DNA of 64,000 bases from Novosphingobium malaysiense (GTDB taxonomy: Bacteria; Pseudomonadota; Alphaproteobacteria; Sphingomonadales; Sphingomonadaceae). The first letter of the stretch is position 1. Each line of letters begins with the position of its first letter. This document shows positions 9,210 to 18,440 of the stretch, one piece after another. The translations under genes were made by a program, and so were the position numbers. Under the pieces are notes generated by a model that was not told where the DNA came from, searched no databases, and saw only the letters and a list, made by a program, of their open reading frames with translations. The stretch covers positions 206,501-270,500 of the forward strand of contig NZ_JTDI01000002.1 in assembly GCF_000802225.1 (NCBI RefSeq), given 5' to 3'.

Positions 9210-9247
9210 CAAGTTCGCAACTTGGGAAAAGCACACATACTTATGTG
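9210..9247. promoter_or_regulatory. Two palindromes in the araC-hisN intergenic region
   Basis: CAAGTT-CGC-AACTTG (9210-9224) and CACATA-CT-TATGTG (9234-9247) are both perfect inverted repeats within 38 bp of the 141-bp divergent gap. They are candidate operators for the AraC regulator or for hisN control. Confidence 0.45.
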
Positions 9248-9302
9248 GTTGCCCACCATTTTCTTGCAAGCTGATCGCCTGTTGAGAGAAACCTTGACCC
9301 AA

Positions 9303-10112
9303 ATGGCCGTAAATGGGCACAGCGTCGACATGAGGATCGAACAGGACATCGCACTCGCCGTCAGACTTGCCGATGCAGCCGGCAATGCCGTGCGGCCCCA
9401 TTTCCGCAGCGGCCTGAATGCCGAGCGCAAGGCAGATGCAACACCCGTGACCGAGGCCGACCGGGCCGCTGAAGAGGCGATGCGGCGCATCCTTCAGGCA
9501 GAAGCGGCGCGCGATGCCATCATCGGAGAGGAGTTCGGCACCCAGGAAGGCTCTTCGGGGCGGACATGGGTGCTCGATCCCATCGACGGCACGGTCTCTT
9601 TCATCGCCGGACGGCCGATTTTCGGCACGCTCATTTCGCTCCTGGTCGATGGCTGGCCCGTACTCGGCATCATCGATCAGCCGATTCTCGGAGAGCGCTG
9701 GATTGGAGCGAGCGGGCATCCCACACTGTTCAACGGCAAGCCGGTACGCACGCGGCCATGCCGTGAACTGTCCGAGGCCATGCTGGCGACCACCGGGCCA
9801 CAATATTTCAACGATCACGAGGGCGACCATTTCATGGCCCTGGCAGCCAGGACCGATCACCGTCGCATGATGATGGGCGGAGACTGCTACAATTACGGGT
9901 TGCTGGCGAATGGGCAGATCGACCTTGTCTGCGAAGCGGGGCTCAAGCTGCACGACTGGGCCGCGCTGGTCCCCGTCGTGGAAGGCGCGGGTGGGACGAT
10001 GTGCGACTGGAACGGCGAACCGCTCAACGCCGATTCGGAAGGCCATGTCCTGGCGATCGGCGACCCGGCCCGGCTGGAGGACGTCGTCGAAGCGCTTGCC
10101 TGCCATCACTGA
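9303..10112 (+). CDS. hisN: Histidinol-phosphatase, inositol monophosphatase family
   Basis: A 269-residue protein of the inositol-phosphatase superfamily: PVTEADRAAEE (about residues 44-54), GEEFG, the metal site DPIDGT, and a C-terminal HDWAALVPVVEGAGG. The close match to HisN phosphatases points to dephosphorylation of histidinol phosphate; a general inositol or sugar phosphatase is the alternative. Start choice is open: ATG 9303, or ATG 9330, which gives MRIEQDIALAV; neither has a strong ribosome site. Confidence 0.88.
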   Translation: MAVNGHSVDMRIEQDIALAVRLADAAGNAVRPHFRSGLNAERKADATPVTEADRAAEEAMRRILQAEAARDAIIGEEFGTQEGSSGRTWVLDPIDGTVSFIAGRPIFGTLISLLVDGWPVLGIIDQPILGERWIGASGHPTLFNGKPVRTRPCRELSEAMLATTGPQYFNDHEGDHFMALAARTDHRRMMMGGDCYNYGLLANGQIDLVCEAGLKLHDWAALVPVVEGAGGTMCDWNGEPLNADSEGHVLAIGDPARLEDVVEALACHH

Positions 10113-10124
10113 GGCGGCAATCGG

Positions 10125-10562
10125 ATGACCCTTCCACGGCGGCTGTTCGTATACGGAACGCTGCAACCGCAAGCGGCCACGCGAATGGGGGATTGGATCG
10201 CGCAGCGGCTCGTCCGATGCGAACCCGCGTCCGCGCCGGGACGGCTTTTCGCGGTACGCGGCGGCAATGGCTGGTTTCCTGCTTTGATTCCCCCGAGCGG
10301 CCAGGCGCGTGTCTCGGGGACGCTGTGCTGGCTGGATCTTGAACCGGGCGACCTTGCCCTGCTCGATCGGTACGAGGGACGCGAATATCGTCGCGTAGCG
10401 TCCCCGGTGCGGACGGCTTCCGGTCTTTCGGAGGCTGGGCAGCTGTACCTCTGGCGCATCGCCTTGCCGGACGAGGCGGAGGCGATTGCCGGCGGCGATT
10501 TCCTGGCATGGCTGCGCCGGACCGGGCGAAGGGCCTTTTCTACGCCGCGCAATGGCACTTGA
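10125..10562 (+). CDS. Gamma-glutamylcyclotransferase-like protein (AIG2/GGCT fold)
   Basis: A 145-residue protein with the N-terminal YGTL motif (residues 10-13) and the LLDRYEGREYRR segment holding the catalytic Glu region of the GGCT/AIG2 family. These enzymes cyclise gamma-glutamyl amines to 5-oxoproline; the substrate here is not clear. It begins 12 nt after hisN and is probably co-transcribed with it and with the following SDR gene. Confidence 0.85.
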   Translation: MTLPRRLFVYGTLQPQAATRMGDWIAQRLVRCEPASAPGRLFAVRGGNGWFPALIPPSGQARVSGTLCWLDLEPGDLALLDRYEGREYRRVASPVRTASGLSEAGQLYLWRIALPDEAEAIAGGDFLAWLRRTGRRAFSTPRNGT

Positions 10563-10586
10563 AAGCAGTTCGTCGGTTAGGCCGGC

Positions 10587-11348
10587 ATGACCCAGAAGAC
10601 AGCTATCATAACCGGCGGCGGCGCCGGCATCGGACGCGGACTGGTCTTGCATTTTGCGGGGAGCGGCTGGCGTGTCGTCGCGCTCGACTGCGACGAGAAG
10701 GCGCTGGCGGAGCTTGAAACGCTGCTTCCCGGCTCGCAGATCCTGGCGATCGCTTGCGACGTCGGGATCGAGGAGGACGTGATCCAGGCTTTTCGGCGCA
10801 TCGGCAATTGGACCGATGCCGTGCATCTGCTCGTCAACAATGCCGGGATTGCCGATCCCTATTGCGGTCCCCTGGAACAGCTTTCGCTGGAGAAATGGCG
10901 ATCGTGGATCGACGCGAGCCTTACCGCCGCGTTTCTGTGCTCTCGCGAAGCGCTTTCTCTGCTGCGGGCAGGAGCACCCTCGGCCATTGTAAATATTTCC
11001 TCCACCCGCGCGCTGCAGTCGGAGCCGGATTGTTTCGCCTATGCTGCCGCCAAGGGCGGGCTTTGCGCTCTGACGCACGCCATGGCGGTGAGCCTCGGGC
11101 CGCAGGTTCGAGTCAATTCCGTGCTTCCCGGCTGGATCGAGACCGGCCCCTGGCAGCGGGCCGATCGCCGGCAGGATCCGGCCCACTCGCAGCAGGATCG
11201 TGCTCAGCACCCCGTCGGCCGGGTCGGCAGGGTCGAGGACATCGTCGAGGCCGTCGCCTGGTTGGCGGGAGAGAGTGCAGGGTTCGTCACCGGGCAGGAG
11301 ATCGTAGTCGATGGCGGAATGACGCGGCGCATGATCTATGCGGAGTGA
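10587..11348 (+). CDS. Short-chain dehydrogenase/reductase
   Basis: A 253-residue classical SDR: the NAD(P) motif TGGGAGIG (residues 9-16), NNAG, a catalytic Ser in NISSTRA, and YAAAK as the YxxxK pair. The C-terminus has the usual VTGQEIVVDGG. Substrate unknown. It follows the GGCT gene by 24 nt and is the last gene before the ribosomal pair rpmI-rplT. Confidence 0.9.
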   Translation: MTQKTAIITGGGAGIGRGLVLHFAGSGWRVVALDCDEKALAELETLLPGSQILAIACDVGIEEDVIQAFRRIGNWTDAVHLLVNNAGIADPYCGPLEQLSLEKWRSWIDASLTAAFLCSREALSLLRAGAPSAIVNISSTRALQSEPDCFAYAAAKGGLCALTHAMAVSLGPQVRVNSVLPGWIETGPWQRADRRQDPAHSQQDRAQHPVGRVGRVEDIVEAVAWLAGESAGFVTGQEIVVDGGMTRRMIYAE

Positions 11349-11502
11349 GCGCAGGAGGTAGCACTTGCCTTTCGGCATTTTGCGCCCTAAAGGGCCGCCC
11401 TTCACTCGACACGGTTGAGTCTTTCACAAAGAGATTCGCGGGTCGGCCTGGCGAAAAGGGCTGCCAGGGCTGACTGCACGTGTCCCTGAACAGGAGACGA
11501 AA

Positions 11503-11706
11503 ATGCCCAAGTTGAAGACCAAGAGCGGTGTGAAGAAGCGCTTCAAGATCACCGCCTCGGGCAAGGTGAAGCACGGCGTCGCCGGCAAGCGCCACCGCCT
11601 GATCAGCCATAACGGCAAGTACATCCGCCAGAACCGCGGCACCGAAGTGATCTCCGACGCCGACGCGAAGGTGATCAAGAAGTGGGCGCCCTACGGGCTG
11701 AACTGA
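11503..11706 (+). CDS. rpmI: 50S ribosomal protein L35
   Basis: A 67-residue, very basic protein starting [14 protein letters not shown], the unmistakable L35 N-terminus. An ACAGGAG ribosome site precedes it. It forms a pair with rplT 13 nt downstream. infC, its usual upstream partner, is absent here. The 154-bp leader holds an imperfect stem (CCTGGC at 11447-11452 with GCCAGG at 11463-11468), where an L20 control element might lie. Confidence 0.98.
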   Translation: MPKLKTKSGVKKRFKITASGKVKHGVAGKRHRLISHNGKYIRQNRGTEVISDADAKVIKKWAPYGLN

Positions 11707-11719
11707 GGAGCGCTAGACT

Positions 11720-12079
11720 ATGAGCCGTATCAAGAGGGGTGTCACCACCCGCGCCAAGCACAAGCGTATTCTGGACCAGGCCAAGGGCTACCGTGGCCGC
11801 CGCAAGAATACGATCCGCGTTGCTCGCCAGGCCGTCGAAAAGGCGGGTCAGTACGCCTACCGCGACCGCAAGGTTAAGAAGCGGAATTTCCGCGCCCTGT
11901 GGATCCAGCGCATCAACGCCGCCGTTCGTGCCGAAGGCCTCACGTACTCGCAGTTCATGCACGGCGTTAAGCTTGCTGGCATCGAACTCGACCGCAAGGC
12001 GATGGCCGACCTGGCGATGAACGAAGGCGCCGTCTTCTCGGCGGTGATCGCTCAGGCCAAGGCAGCGCTGCCCGCCTGA
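11720..12079 (+). CDS. rplT: 50S ribosomal protein L20
   Basis: A 119-residue protein with the L20 features: basic N-terminus [17 protein letters not shown], the [10 protein letters not shown] stretch, and a C-terminal globular domain. It binds 23S rRNA early in 50S assembly and represses its own operon in several bacteria. Co-transcribed with rpmI and followed by a terminator hairpin. Confidence 0.98.
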   Translation: MSRIKRGVTTRAKHKRILDQAKGYRGRRKNTIRVARQAVEKAGQYAYRDRKVKKRNFRALWIQRINAAVRAEGLTYSQFMHGVKLAGIELDRKAMADLAMNEGAVFSAVIAQAKAALPA

Positions 12080-12128
12080 ACCGGCGTGGCGCGTTTCCGG
12101 AAGTTCATTCCGGACCGGCAATGAGAAC

Positions 12129-12163
12129 AAGGGGCGCGGCCAGACAGGTCTGCGCCCCTTTCC
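12129..12163 (+). terminator. Intrinsic terminator after rplT
   Basis: AAGGGGCGC (12129-12137) pairs with GCGCCCCTT (12152-12160), followed by TTCCC on the plus strand, 50 nt past the rplT stop. An inner CAGAC/GTCTG pairing is an alternative fold. Confidence 0.75.
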
Positions 12164-12216
12164 CTTGCCTGATTGGGCACGAAGGATAGAATGACTGGTT
12201 TCCGGAGCGATCAGGA

Positions 12217-13107
12217 ATGCCCTCGGCCTGCAAGGTTACCGCCAACTATCTCGGCAGCTCACCAGAATTGAGCCGGTATTTCGCGGGCATATTCCATATC
12301 GAGATCACCGTCAGGGATGGCGGTTCCATCGAGGATATCATGTTCCCTGATTGGGCGACGATGCGCTTCAACCAGGAGCCCGTTGTTGCCGGCGAGACGC
12401 GAGACGGTGGGCAGATCGATACGTCCATATTCACCGTGTCGGGGCCGCGATCCCAGGAAGTCTACATTCGCACCGGCACGATCCGCCAGTGGGGTGTTTT
12501 GATCCATCCCCTCGGCTGGGCACTTTTGGTGGGCGAACCCGCGCATGAATACGCGAACCGCTCGGTCGACGGTATGCAGGACCCGGCCTTCGAGAAGTTT
12601 CGTCCGCTTGCGAAGTCACTGTTCGCGCGCGAGAGAGATCCGCAAGCGGAACTGCGGCGTCTGACCGACTTCTTCCGGGCCATGGAACCTTTCGACGAAC
12701 CGGCGGAGAAGACTATCGCCAAGGTCTACGAGGCACTCTTCAATCGCGAAATCGATTCGGTCGCCAAGCTGGCGGACGAGGCCGGGCTCAACCGTCGGTC
12801 TCTAGAGCGATTGTGCCGTCGAACCTTCGGCTTTCCCCCCAAGCTGCTGCTGCGCCGCCAACGTTTCATGCGCAGTCTCACCGATTTTACGGTCGACCCT
12901 TCGTTGAAATGGATCGGCGCGCTCGATGCTTCCTATCACGACCAGGCCCAGTTCGTGCGCGATTTTCGCTATTTCATGGGCATGACCCCGACCGAATACG
13001 GAAATCGGCACAAGCCTGTGATCGAATCGGTCATCCGCGAGCGCGCTCGTTACGGCCGCGAAAGGCTCTGGAATCCCGGTAGCGTAGGAGGGCTGGCCCT
13101 GACGTAG
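12217..13107 (+). CDS. AraC-family transcriptional regulator
   Basis: A 296-residue protein with a C-terminal AraC-type HTH pair (about residues 185-275; LADEAGLNRRSLERLCRRTFG and the final RYFMGMTPTEY). The N-terminal 150 residues look like the DUF6597 sensor type, like the regulator at 8217-9161. GGAG precedes the ATG by 9 nt. No neighbouring target is obvious; it lies alone between rplT and pheS. Confidence 0.87.
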   Translation: MPSACKVTANYLGSSPELSRYFAGIFHIEITVRDGGSIEDIMFPDWATMRFNQEPVVAGETRDGGQIDTSIFTVSGPRSQEVYIRTGTIRQWGVLIHPLGWALLVGEPAHEYANRSVDGMQDPAFEKFRPLAKSLFARERDPQAELRRLTDFFRAMEPFDEPAEKTIAKVYEALFNREIDSVAKLADEAGLNRRSLERLCRRTFGFPPKLLLRRQRFMRSLTDFTVDPSLKWIGALDASYHDQAQFVRDFRYFMGMTPTEYGNRHKPVIESVIRERARYGRERLWNPGSVGGLALT

Positions 13108-13131
13108 TTCCTGTCTCCTCCGTTGCGATTC

Positions 13132-13159
13132 CGCCGCGAGCCTCCTAAGGACCGCGGCG
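13132..13159 (+). promoter_or_regulatory. Hairpin in the pheS leader
   Basis: CGCCGCG (13132-13138) and CGCGGCG (13153-13159) form a perfect 7-bp stem with a 14-nt loop, 32 nt before the pheS start. No T run follows and no Phe-rich leader peptide was found, so attenuation is only a possibility. Confidence 0.3.
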
Positions 13160-13190
13160 CAATACCGACCAACAACCAGGCAGAAGACAC

Positions 13191-14288
13191 TTGGACTACG
13201 CAGCAACCGGCCAGGAGGCCCTTTTGCGCATTGAAGGCGCGACCGATCTCGAGACGGTAGAGGCGCTGCGGGTCGAGTTTCTCGGCAAGCAGGGATCGAT
13301 TTCGGGCCTGCTCAAGACGCTCGGCAAGATGACGCCGGATGAGCGCAAGGTCGAGGGCCCCAAGATCCACGGTCTGCGCGAGAGCGTTGCCGACGCTCTG
13401 GCGGCCCGCAAGGACGCGCTGGAAGCCGCCGCGCTCGATGCGCGGCTGGCGGCCGAAACGATCGATCTTTCGCTGCCTGCCCCCGAAGCGCCCAAGGGTA
13501 CTGTTCACCCTGTTTCTCAGGTGATGGACGAGCTGGCCGAGATCTTCGCCGACATGGGGTTCGCGGTCGCCACCGGTCCGGAGATCGAGGACGACTGGCA
13601 CAACTTCACCGCGCTCAACATGCCCGAAAGCCATCCGGCGCGCGCCATGCACGACACCTTCTATTTCCCGGACCGCGATGCGCAGGAGCGCGAGATGGTG
13701 CTGCGCACGCACACCTCGCCGGTCCAGATCCGCACGATGCTCGCCGAAGGCGCGCCGCTGCGCATCATCGCGCCGGGCCGCGTCTATCGCTCGGACAGCG
13801 ACGCGACCCACACGCCGATGTTCCACCAGATCGAAGCGCTGGTGATCGACAAGGACATTCACCTCGGCCACCTCAAGTGGACGCTGGAGACTTTCCTCAA
13901 GGCCTACTTCGAGCGCGAGGACATCGTCCTGCGCCTGCGCCCCAGCTACTTCCCCTTCACCGAGCCCTCGGTGGAAGTGGATGTCGGTTACGCCAACGAA
14001 GGCGGTCGCCGCGTTGTCGGCGGGTCCGGCGATGCGCCGGGCCACGCCTGGATGGAAGTGCTGGGCAGCGGCATGGTCAACCGCCGCGTCATAGAGGCCG
14101 GCGGTCTCGATCCCGACGAATGGCAGGGCTTTGCCTTCGGCGTGGGCGTCGATCGCCTCGCCATGCTGAAATACGGCATGGATGATCTGCGCGCCTTCTT
14201 CGACGGTGATGTACGCTGGCTCTCTCACTACGGATTTTCCGCCCTCGACGTTCCGACCCTTTCGGGCGGCGTCGGTACGCCTGCCTGA
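13191..14288 (+). CDS. pheS: Phenylalanyl-tRNA synthetase alpha subunit
   Basis: A 365-residue class II synthetase alpha subunit charging tRNA-Phe. It has the N-terminal coiled-coil arm, [10 protein letters not shown] at about residue 105, and the class II core with the motif 2 region [18 protein letters not shown] and motif 3 [16 protein letters not shown] sequence near the end. It starts with TTG, as the frame offers no ATG near the expected N-terminus; the ribosome site is weak. Followed by pheT after 28 nt. Confidence 0.95.
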   Translation: MDYAATGQEALLRIEGATDLETVEALRVEFLGKQGSISGLLKTLGKMTPDERKVEGPKIHGLRESVADALAARKDALEAAALDARLAAETIDLSLPAPEAPKGTVHPVSQVMDELAEIFADMGFAVATGPEIEDDWHNFTALNMPESHPARAMHDTFYFPDRDAQEREMVLRTHTSPVQIRTMLAEGAPLRIIAPGRVYRSDSDATHTPMFHQIEALVIDKDIHLGHLKWTLETFLKAYFEREDIVLRLRPSYFPFTEPSVEVDVGYANEGGRRVVGGSGDAPGHAWMEVLGSGMVNRRVIEAGGLDPDEWQGFAFGVGVDRLAMLKYGMDDLRAFFDGDVRWLSHYGFSALDVPTLSGGVGTPA

Positions 14289-14316
14289 TCGGCCGGATCG
14301 CGGAAGGAAAGAACAC

Positions 14317-16731
14317 ATGAAATTCTCGCTCTCCTGGCTCAAGCAGTACCTGGAAACCGAAGCGACGATCGAAGAGATCGCCGCCAAGCTCAATGCTATC
14401 GGCCTTGAAGTCGAAGGCATCGAGGATCCGACCGAGAAGCTCGCGGGCTTCCGCGTCGCCAAGGTGCTGACCGCCGCCAAGCATCCCGATGCCGACAAGC
14501 TGCAGGTGCTGTCCGTCGATACCGGCGAAGGCGATCCGCTGCAGGTCGTTTGCGGTGCGCCCAACGCGCGCGCCGGCATGATCGGCGTGCTCGGCTTGCC
14601 GGGTGCGACGGTTCCGGCCAACGGTCTGGTTCTGAAGAAGTCGGCGATCCGCGGTGTCGAATCGAACGGCATGATGTGCTCGACCCGCGAACTGGAGCTG
14701 GGCGAAGATCACGACGGTATCATCGAGCTTCCCGAGGATGCGCCCGTCGGCACGGCCTTTGCCGAGTATCACGGTGCCGATCCGGTGATCGATGTCGCCA
14801 TCACCCCCAACCGTCCGGACTGCATGGGCGTCTACGGCATTGCCCGCGACCTTGCGGCGGCCGGCATCGGCACGCTCAGCCCGATTGCGGAACTCGACCT
14901 GCCCGGCGCGTTCCCGTGCCCGGTCGAAGTGCGCACGGATGATCCCGAAGGCTGCCCGGCGTTCTATGGCCGTGTCATCAAGGGCGTGAAGAACGGCCCG
15001 TCGCCGCTCTGGCTGCAGGAACGGCTTACTGCAGCGGGCCAGCGCCCGATCTCGGCGCTGGTCGATGCGACCAACTATCTGATGCTCGCTTATGGGCGTC
15101 CGGCCCACGCCTACGACCTTGCCAAGCTGAACGGCGCGGTTGTGGCGCGGCGCGCAAAGGACGGTGAGACCGTGCTGGCGCTCAACGAGAAGGAATACAC
15201 GCTCGATTTCGAAATGACGGTGATCGCCGATGACAGCGGCGTGCACGACATTGCCGGGATCATGGGCGGCGAGCATTCGGGCTGCGGGGACGAGACCACC
15301 GACATCCTGCTCGAAATCGCCTATTTCGATCCCGAGCGTATTGCCCAGACCGGCCGCAAGCTGAACCTCACTTCGGACGCGCGCGGCCGCTTCGAACGCG
15401 GGATCGATCCGAACTTCCTCGATCAGGGCCTCGCGCACCTGACCAAGCTGATCCAGACGCTGTGCGGCGGTGAGGCTTCGGAAGTGGTTCGGGCCGGCGC
15501 GGCGCCGACGACGCCCAGGATCGTTCACTTCGATCCGGCCCTGACCGAAAAGCTCGGCGGCGTGGTCATCAAGCCCGAAGAGCAGCAGCGCATTCTCGAA
15601 TCGCTGGGGTTCTCGGTGGTGGCCGAAAAGGCCGGTTTCGAGAACAGCTGGGCCGTAACGGTTCCAGGCTGGCGTCCGGACGTCGATGGCGCCCCCGATC
15701 TCGTCGAGGAAGTCGTGCGCATCCATGGTCTCGACAAGATCGAGAGCGTGGCCTTGCCGCGCGCCGAAGGCATCGCCCGCCCGACCGCGACACCGGGCCA
15801 GAAACTGGAACGGCGCGTGCGCCGCGCGGCTGCGGCACGCGGTCTTCACGAGGCCGTTACCTGGTCGTTCCTGCCGCAGGCTGAGGCGGACTTCTTCGCC
15901 GAGGGCAATGGCGGCCTGTGGGCCCTTTCCAACCCGATCAGCGAGGACATGAAGGTCATGCGCCCCTCGCTGCTTCCCGGCCTGCTGATGGCAGCCAAGC
16001 GCAATCTCGATCGCGGGGCTTCCTCGCTGCGGCTGTTCGAACTCGGCCGTCGCTATCTGCGTGGCAATGGTGGCGCGAGCGACGAGCGCATGGCGCTGGG
16101 CGTCGTGCTCGCGGGTGAAAAGACGGCGCGTGGCTGGGCCACGGGCAAGGCCGTTGCCTTCGATGCCTACGATGCCAAGGCGGAGGCGCTTGCCCTGCTT
16201 GCCGAAGCCGGCGCCCCTGCCGACAAGCTGCAGGTCATGGGCGAGGCCGGGCCGCAATTCCATCCCGGCCAGTCGGGCACCCTGCGCCTCGGTCCCAAGA
16301 ATGTGCTGGCGCGCTTCGGCATGCTGCATCCGACGGCGGCCAAGGCTTTCGACATCGATGGCCCGGTGGCGCTCGCGGAAATCTACCTCGACGCCATTCC
16401 CGGCAAGAAGGGCGCTGCCTCGTTCGCGCGCAGCCACTACGCGCCGCCGGCGCTGCAGGCGGTGACGCGTGACTTTGCGTTCCTCGTGCCGGTCGATCTG
16501 CCCGCCGCCGATCTGGTGCGCGTGGTGCAGGGCGCGGACAAGGCCAATATCGTCTCCGCCCGGCTGTTCGACGACTTCCGCGGACAGGGCGTTCCCGAGG
16601 GACAGAAGTCGCTGGCCCTTGAAGTCGTGCTCCAGCCGCTCGAAAAGAGCTACAAGGACGCGGACCTCAAGGCGATCGCCGACAAGGTGACCGCCGCCGC
16701 CGCCAAGCTTGGAGCCGTCCTGCGCGGCTGA
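14317..16731 (+). CDS. pheT: Phenylalanyl-tRNA synthetase beta subunit
   Basis: An 804-residue beta subunit, the normal length. N-terminal MKFSLSWLKQYL, a tRNA-binding EMAP/OB domain (about 40-150), B3/B4 editing region, B5 domain, catalytic-like core and a C-terminal ferredoxin-like anticodon-binding domain (about 705-803). ATG 14317 follows a GGAAGGA ribosome site. It forms the heterotetramer with PheS and is in the same operon. Confidence 0.97.
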   Translation: MKFSLSWLKQYLETEATIEEIAAKLNAIGLEVEGIEDPTEKLAGFRVAKVLTAAKHPDADKLQVLSVDTGEGDPLQVVCGAPNARAGMIGVLGLPGATVPANGLVLKKSAIRGVESNGMMCSTRELELGEDHDGIIELPEDAPVGTAFAEYHGADPVIDVAITPNRPDCMGVYGIARDLAAAGIGTLSPIAELDLPGAFPCPVEVRTDDPEGCPAFYGRVIKGVKNGPSPLWLQERLTAAGQRPISALVDATNYLMLAYGRPAHAYDLAKLNGAVVARRAKDGETVLALNEKEYTLDFEMTVIADDSGVHDIAGIMGGEHSGCGDETTDILLEIAYFDPERIAQTGRKLNLTSDARGRFERGIDPNFLDQGLAHLTKLIQTLCGGEASEVVRAGAAPTTPRIVHFDPALTEKLGGVVIKPEEQQRILESLGFSVVAEKAGFENSWAVTVPGWRPDVDGAPDLVEEVVRIHGLDKIESVALPRAEGIARPTATPGQKLERRVRRAAAARGLHEAVTWSFLPQAEADFFAEGNGGLWALSNPISEDMKVMRPSLLPGLLMAAKRNLDRGASSLRLFELGRRYLRGNGGASDERMALGVVLAGEKTARGWATGKAVAFDAYDAKAEALALLAEAGAPADKLQVMGEAGPQFHPGQSGTLRLGPKNVLARFGMLHPTAAKAFDIDGPVALAEIYLDAIPGKKGAASFARSHYAPPALQAVTRDFAFLVPVDLPAADLVRVVQGADKANIVSARLFDDFRGQGVPEGQKSLALEVVLQPLEKSYKDADLKAIADKVTAAAAKLGAVLRG

Positions 16732-16753
16732 CCCAGGAAACAGGAGATCGCCG

Positions 16754-17641
16754 GTGTCTGAAGTGGACTATGTCACCATCTCATCCGGCGATCTTGCTGC
16801 CCGGATCGATCCGTTCGGCGCTGAACTCTGCTCGCTGACCGACAGTCACGGCCGCGAGTTCATGACGGACGCCGACCCGGCTTTCTGGGCGGGGCATGCG
16901 CCGCTGCTGTTCCCGATCGTTGGCGGCCTCAAAGACGACCGCTACCGCATCGATGGCAGCGAATACGAATTGCCGCGCCATGGCTTCGCCCGCCGCTCGC
17001 GGTTCGACGTGATTGCGGCAGAGGAGGGCGAAGCACGGTTCCGCTTGCGCGACAGCGACGAAACGCGCGCGGTCTATCCTTTCGCGTTCGAGCTGGAAGT
17101 CGCCTTCCGCATCGAGGCCATGACGCTTCGTGTCGAGGCGACGGTGCGCAACCCCGGAACGGCGGCACTGCCGTTCAGCTTGGGCTACCATCCGGCTTTT
17201 GCATGGCCGCTGCCGGGTGGTGCGCCGAAGACCGATCACGTGATCGCCTTTGCAGAGCCCGAGCCGCAGCCGGTCCGGCGCCTCGATGCTTCGGGGTTGC
17301 TGCAGTCCGAAACCTTGCCGACGCCGGTAGATGGGCATCATCTGCTCCTCGATACCCCGCTTTTCGAGGATGACGCGATCATCTGGGACCAGCTGACCAG
17401 CCGGTCGCTGACGTATGGTACGCCCGGCGGCGCCCAGCTCGCCATCGCCTTTCCGGACATGCCGATGCTGGCGCTCTGGCAGAAACCGGGTGCGGCCTTC
17501 CTGTGCATCGAGCCCTGGCAGGGCCATGCCGATCCGGTTGGATTTTCCGGCGATTTCCGCGACAAGCCCGGCGTGGTGCAACTCGCGCCGGGCCGGAGCC
17601 GTTCGTTCCGCCTGGACGTGTCCGTCCTCTCGGCCGATTGA
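16754..17641 (+). CDS. Aldose 1-epimerase family protein
   Basis: A 295-residue galactose-mutarotase-fold protein of the YeaD/LacX kind. Support comes from the GAELCSL start region, the conserved RHGFAR motif and the GYHPAFAWP His near residue 147. Such proteins interconvert sugar anomers; the LacX branch often lacks known substrates. GTG start with AGGAG 7 nt before it. The following SDR gene starts 11 nt later, so the two are probably expressed together. Confidence 0.85.
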   Translation: MSEVDYVTISSGDLAARIDPFGAELCSLTDSHGREFMTDADPAFWAGHAPLLFPIVGGLKDDRYRIDGSEYELPRHGFARRSRFDVIAAEEGEARFRLRDSDETRAVYPFAFELEVAFRIEAMTLRVEATVRNPGTAALPFSLGYHPAFAWPLPGGAPKTDHVIAFAEPEPQPVRRLDASGLLQSETLPTPVDGHHLLLDTPLFEDDAIIWDQLTSRSLTYGTPGGAQLAIAFPDMPMLALWQKPGAAFLCIEPWQGHADPVGFSGDFRDKPGVVQLAPGRSRSFRLDVSVLSAD

Positions 17642-17652
17642 AGGAGTTTATC

Positions 17653-18405
17653 ATGAAGACCGTTCTCGTCACTGGCGCTACCGCCGGTATCGGCGAAGCC
17701 TGTGCCCGCGCTTTCGTCGAAGCGGGCTGGCGCGTGATTGCGACGGGACGCCGGGCCGAGCGGCTGGACGCGCTGGTTGAGGAACTGGGCGCGGATCGCG
17801 TTCACCCTTGCGTGTTCGACGTGCGCGACGAGGCAGCGCGCGACGCCGCACTGGCCGATCTTCCGGCCGAATTCTCGAAGATCGACTGCCTGGTGAACAA
17901 TGCCGGGCTCGCGCTCGGCACGGCCAAGGCGCAGGATGCCGATCTCGGCGACTGGAAGACGATGATCGAGACCAACGTCACCGCGCTGATCTCGCTGACC
18001 CACGCGCTCCTGCCGAAGCTGATAGAAAGCAAGGCGGTGATCGTGAACCTGTCCTCGGTCGCGGCGACCTATCCCTATACCGGGGGCAACGTCTATGGCG
18101 GCACCAAGGCCTTCGTGCGCCAGTTCTCGCTTGGCTTGCGTTCCGATCTGTCGGGCACCGGCGTGCGCGTAACCTCGATCGAGCCGGGCATGGTGGAGAC
18201 CGAATTCACGCTGGTGCGCACCGGCGGCGATCAGGCGGCCTCGGATACGCTCTACGCAGGCGTGAATCCGTTGACCGGCACCGACATTGCCGACGTCGTT
18301 CTGTGGGTTGCCAGTCAGCCACCGCATGTGAACATCAATGCGCTGGAGCTGATGCCGGTGAACCAGTCCTTTGCCGGTTTCCAGGTGGCGCGGAACGGGC
18401 AGTAG
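17653..18405 (+). CDS. SDR oxidoreductase, YdfG-like (serine/3-hydroxy acid dehydrogenase type)
   Basis: A 250-residue classical SDR with TGATAGIG at residues 7-14, NNAG, catalytic Ser in LSSVAATYPYTGG and YGGTK as the YxxxK pair. The DLSGTGVRVTSIEPGMVETEF region is typical of YdfG-like enzymes that oxidise serine or 3-hydroxy acids, so that activity is the best guess. AAGGAG precedes ATG 17653. Confidence 0.88.
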   Translation: MKTVLVTGATAGIGEACARAFVEAGWRVIATGRRAERLDALVEELGADRVHPCVFDVRDEAARDAALADLPAEFSKIDCLVNNAGLALGTAKAQDADLGDWKTMIETNVTALISLTHALLPKLIESKAVIVNLSSVAATYPYTGGNVYGGTKAFVRQFSLGLRSDLSGTGVRVTSIEPGMVETEFTLVRTGGDQAASDTLYAGVNPLTGTDIADVVLWVASQPPHVNINALELMPVNQSFAGFQVARNGQ

Positions 18406-18440
18406 TTGCGAGCATCGCCGCGCATCCCTAAAGCGCGCGC

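Noticed and set aside
9195..11405. A 736-residue minus-strand open frame
   Set aside because: It lies opposite hisN, the GGCT gene and the SDR gene, all of which have recognisable motifs on the plus strand.
14089..16437. A 782-residue minus-strand open frame
   Set aside because: It is antisense to pheT, whose identity is certain.
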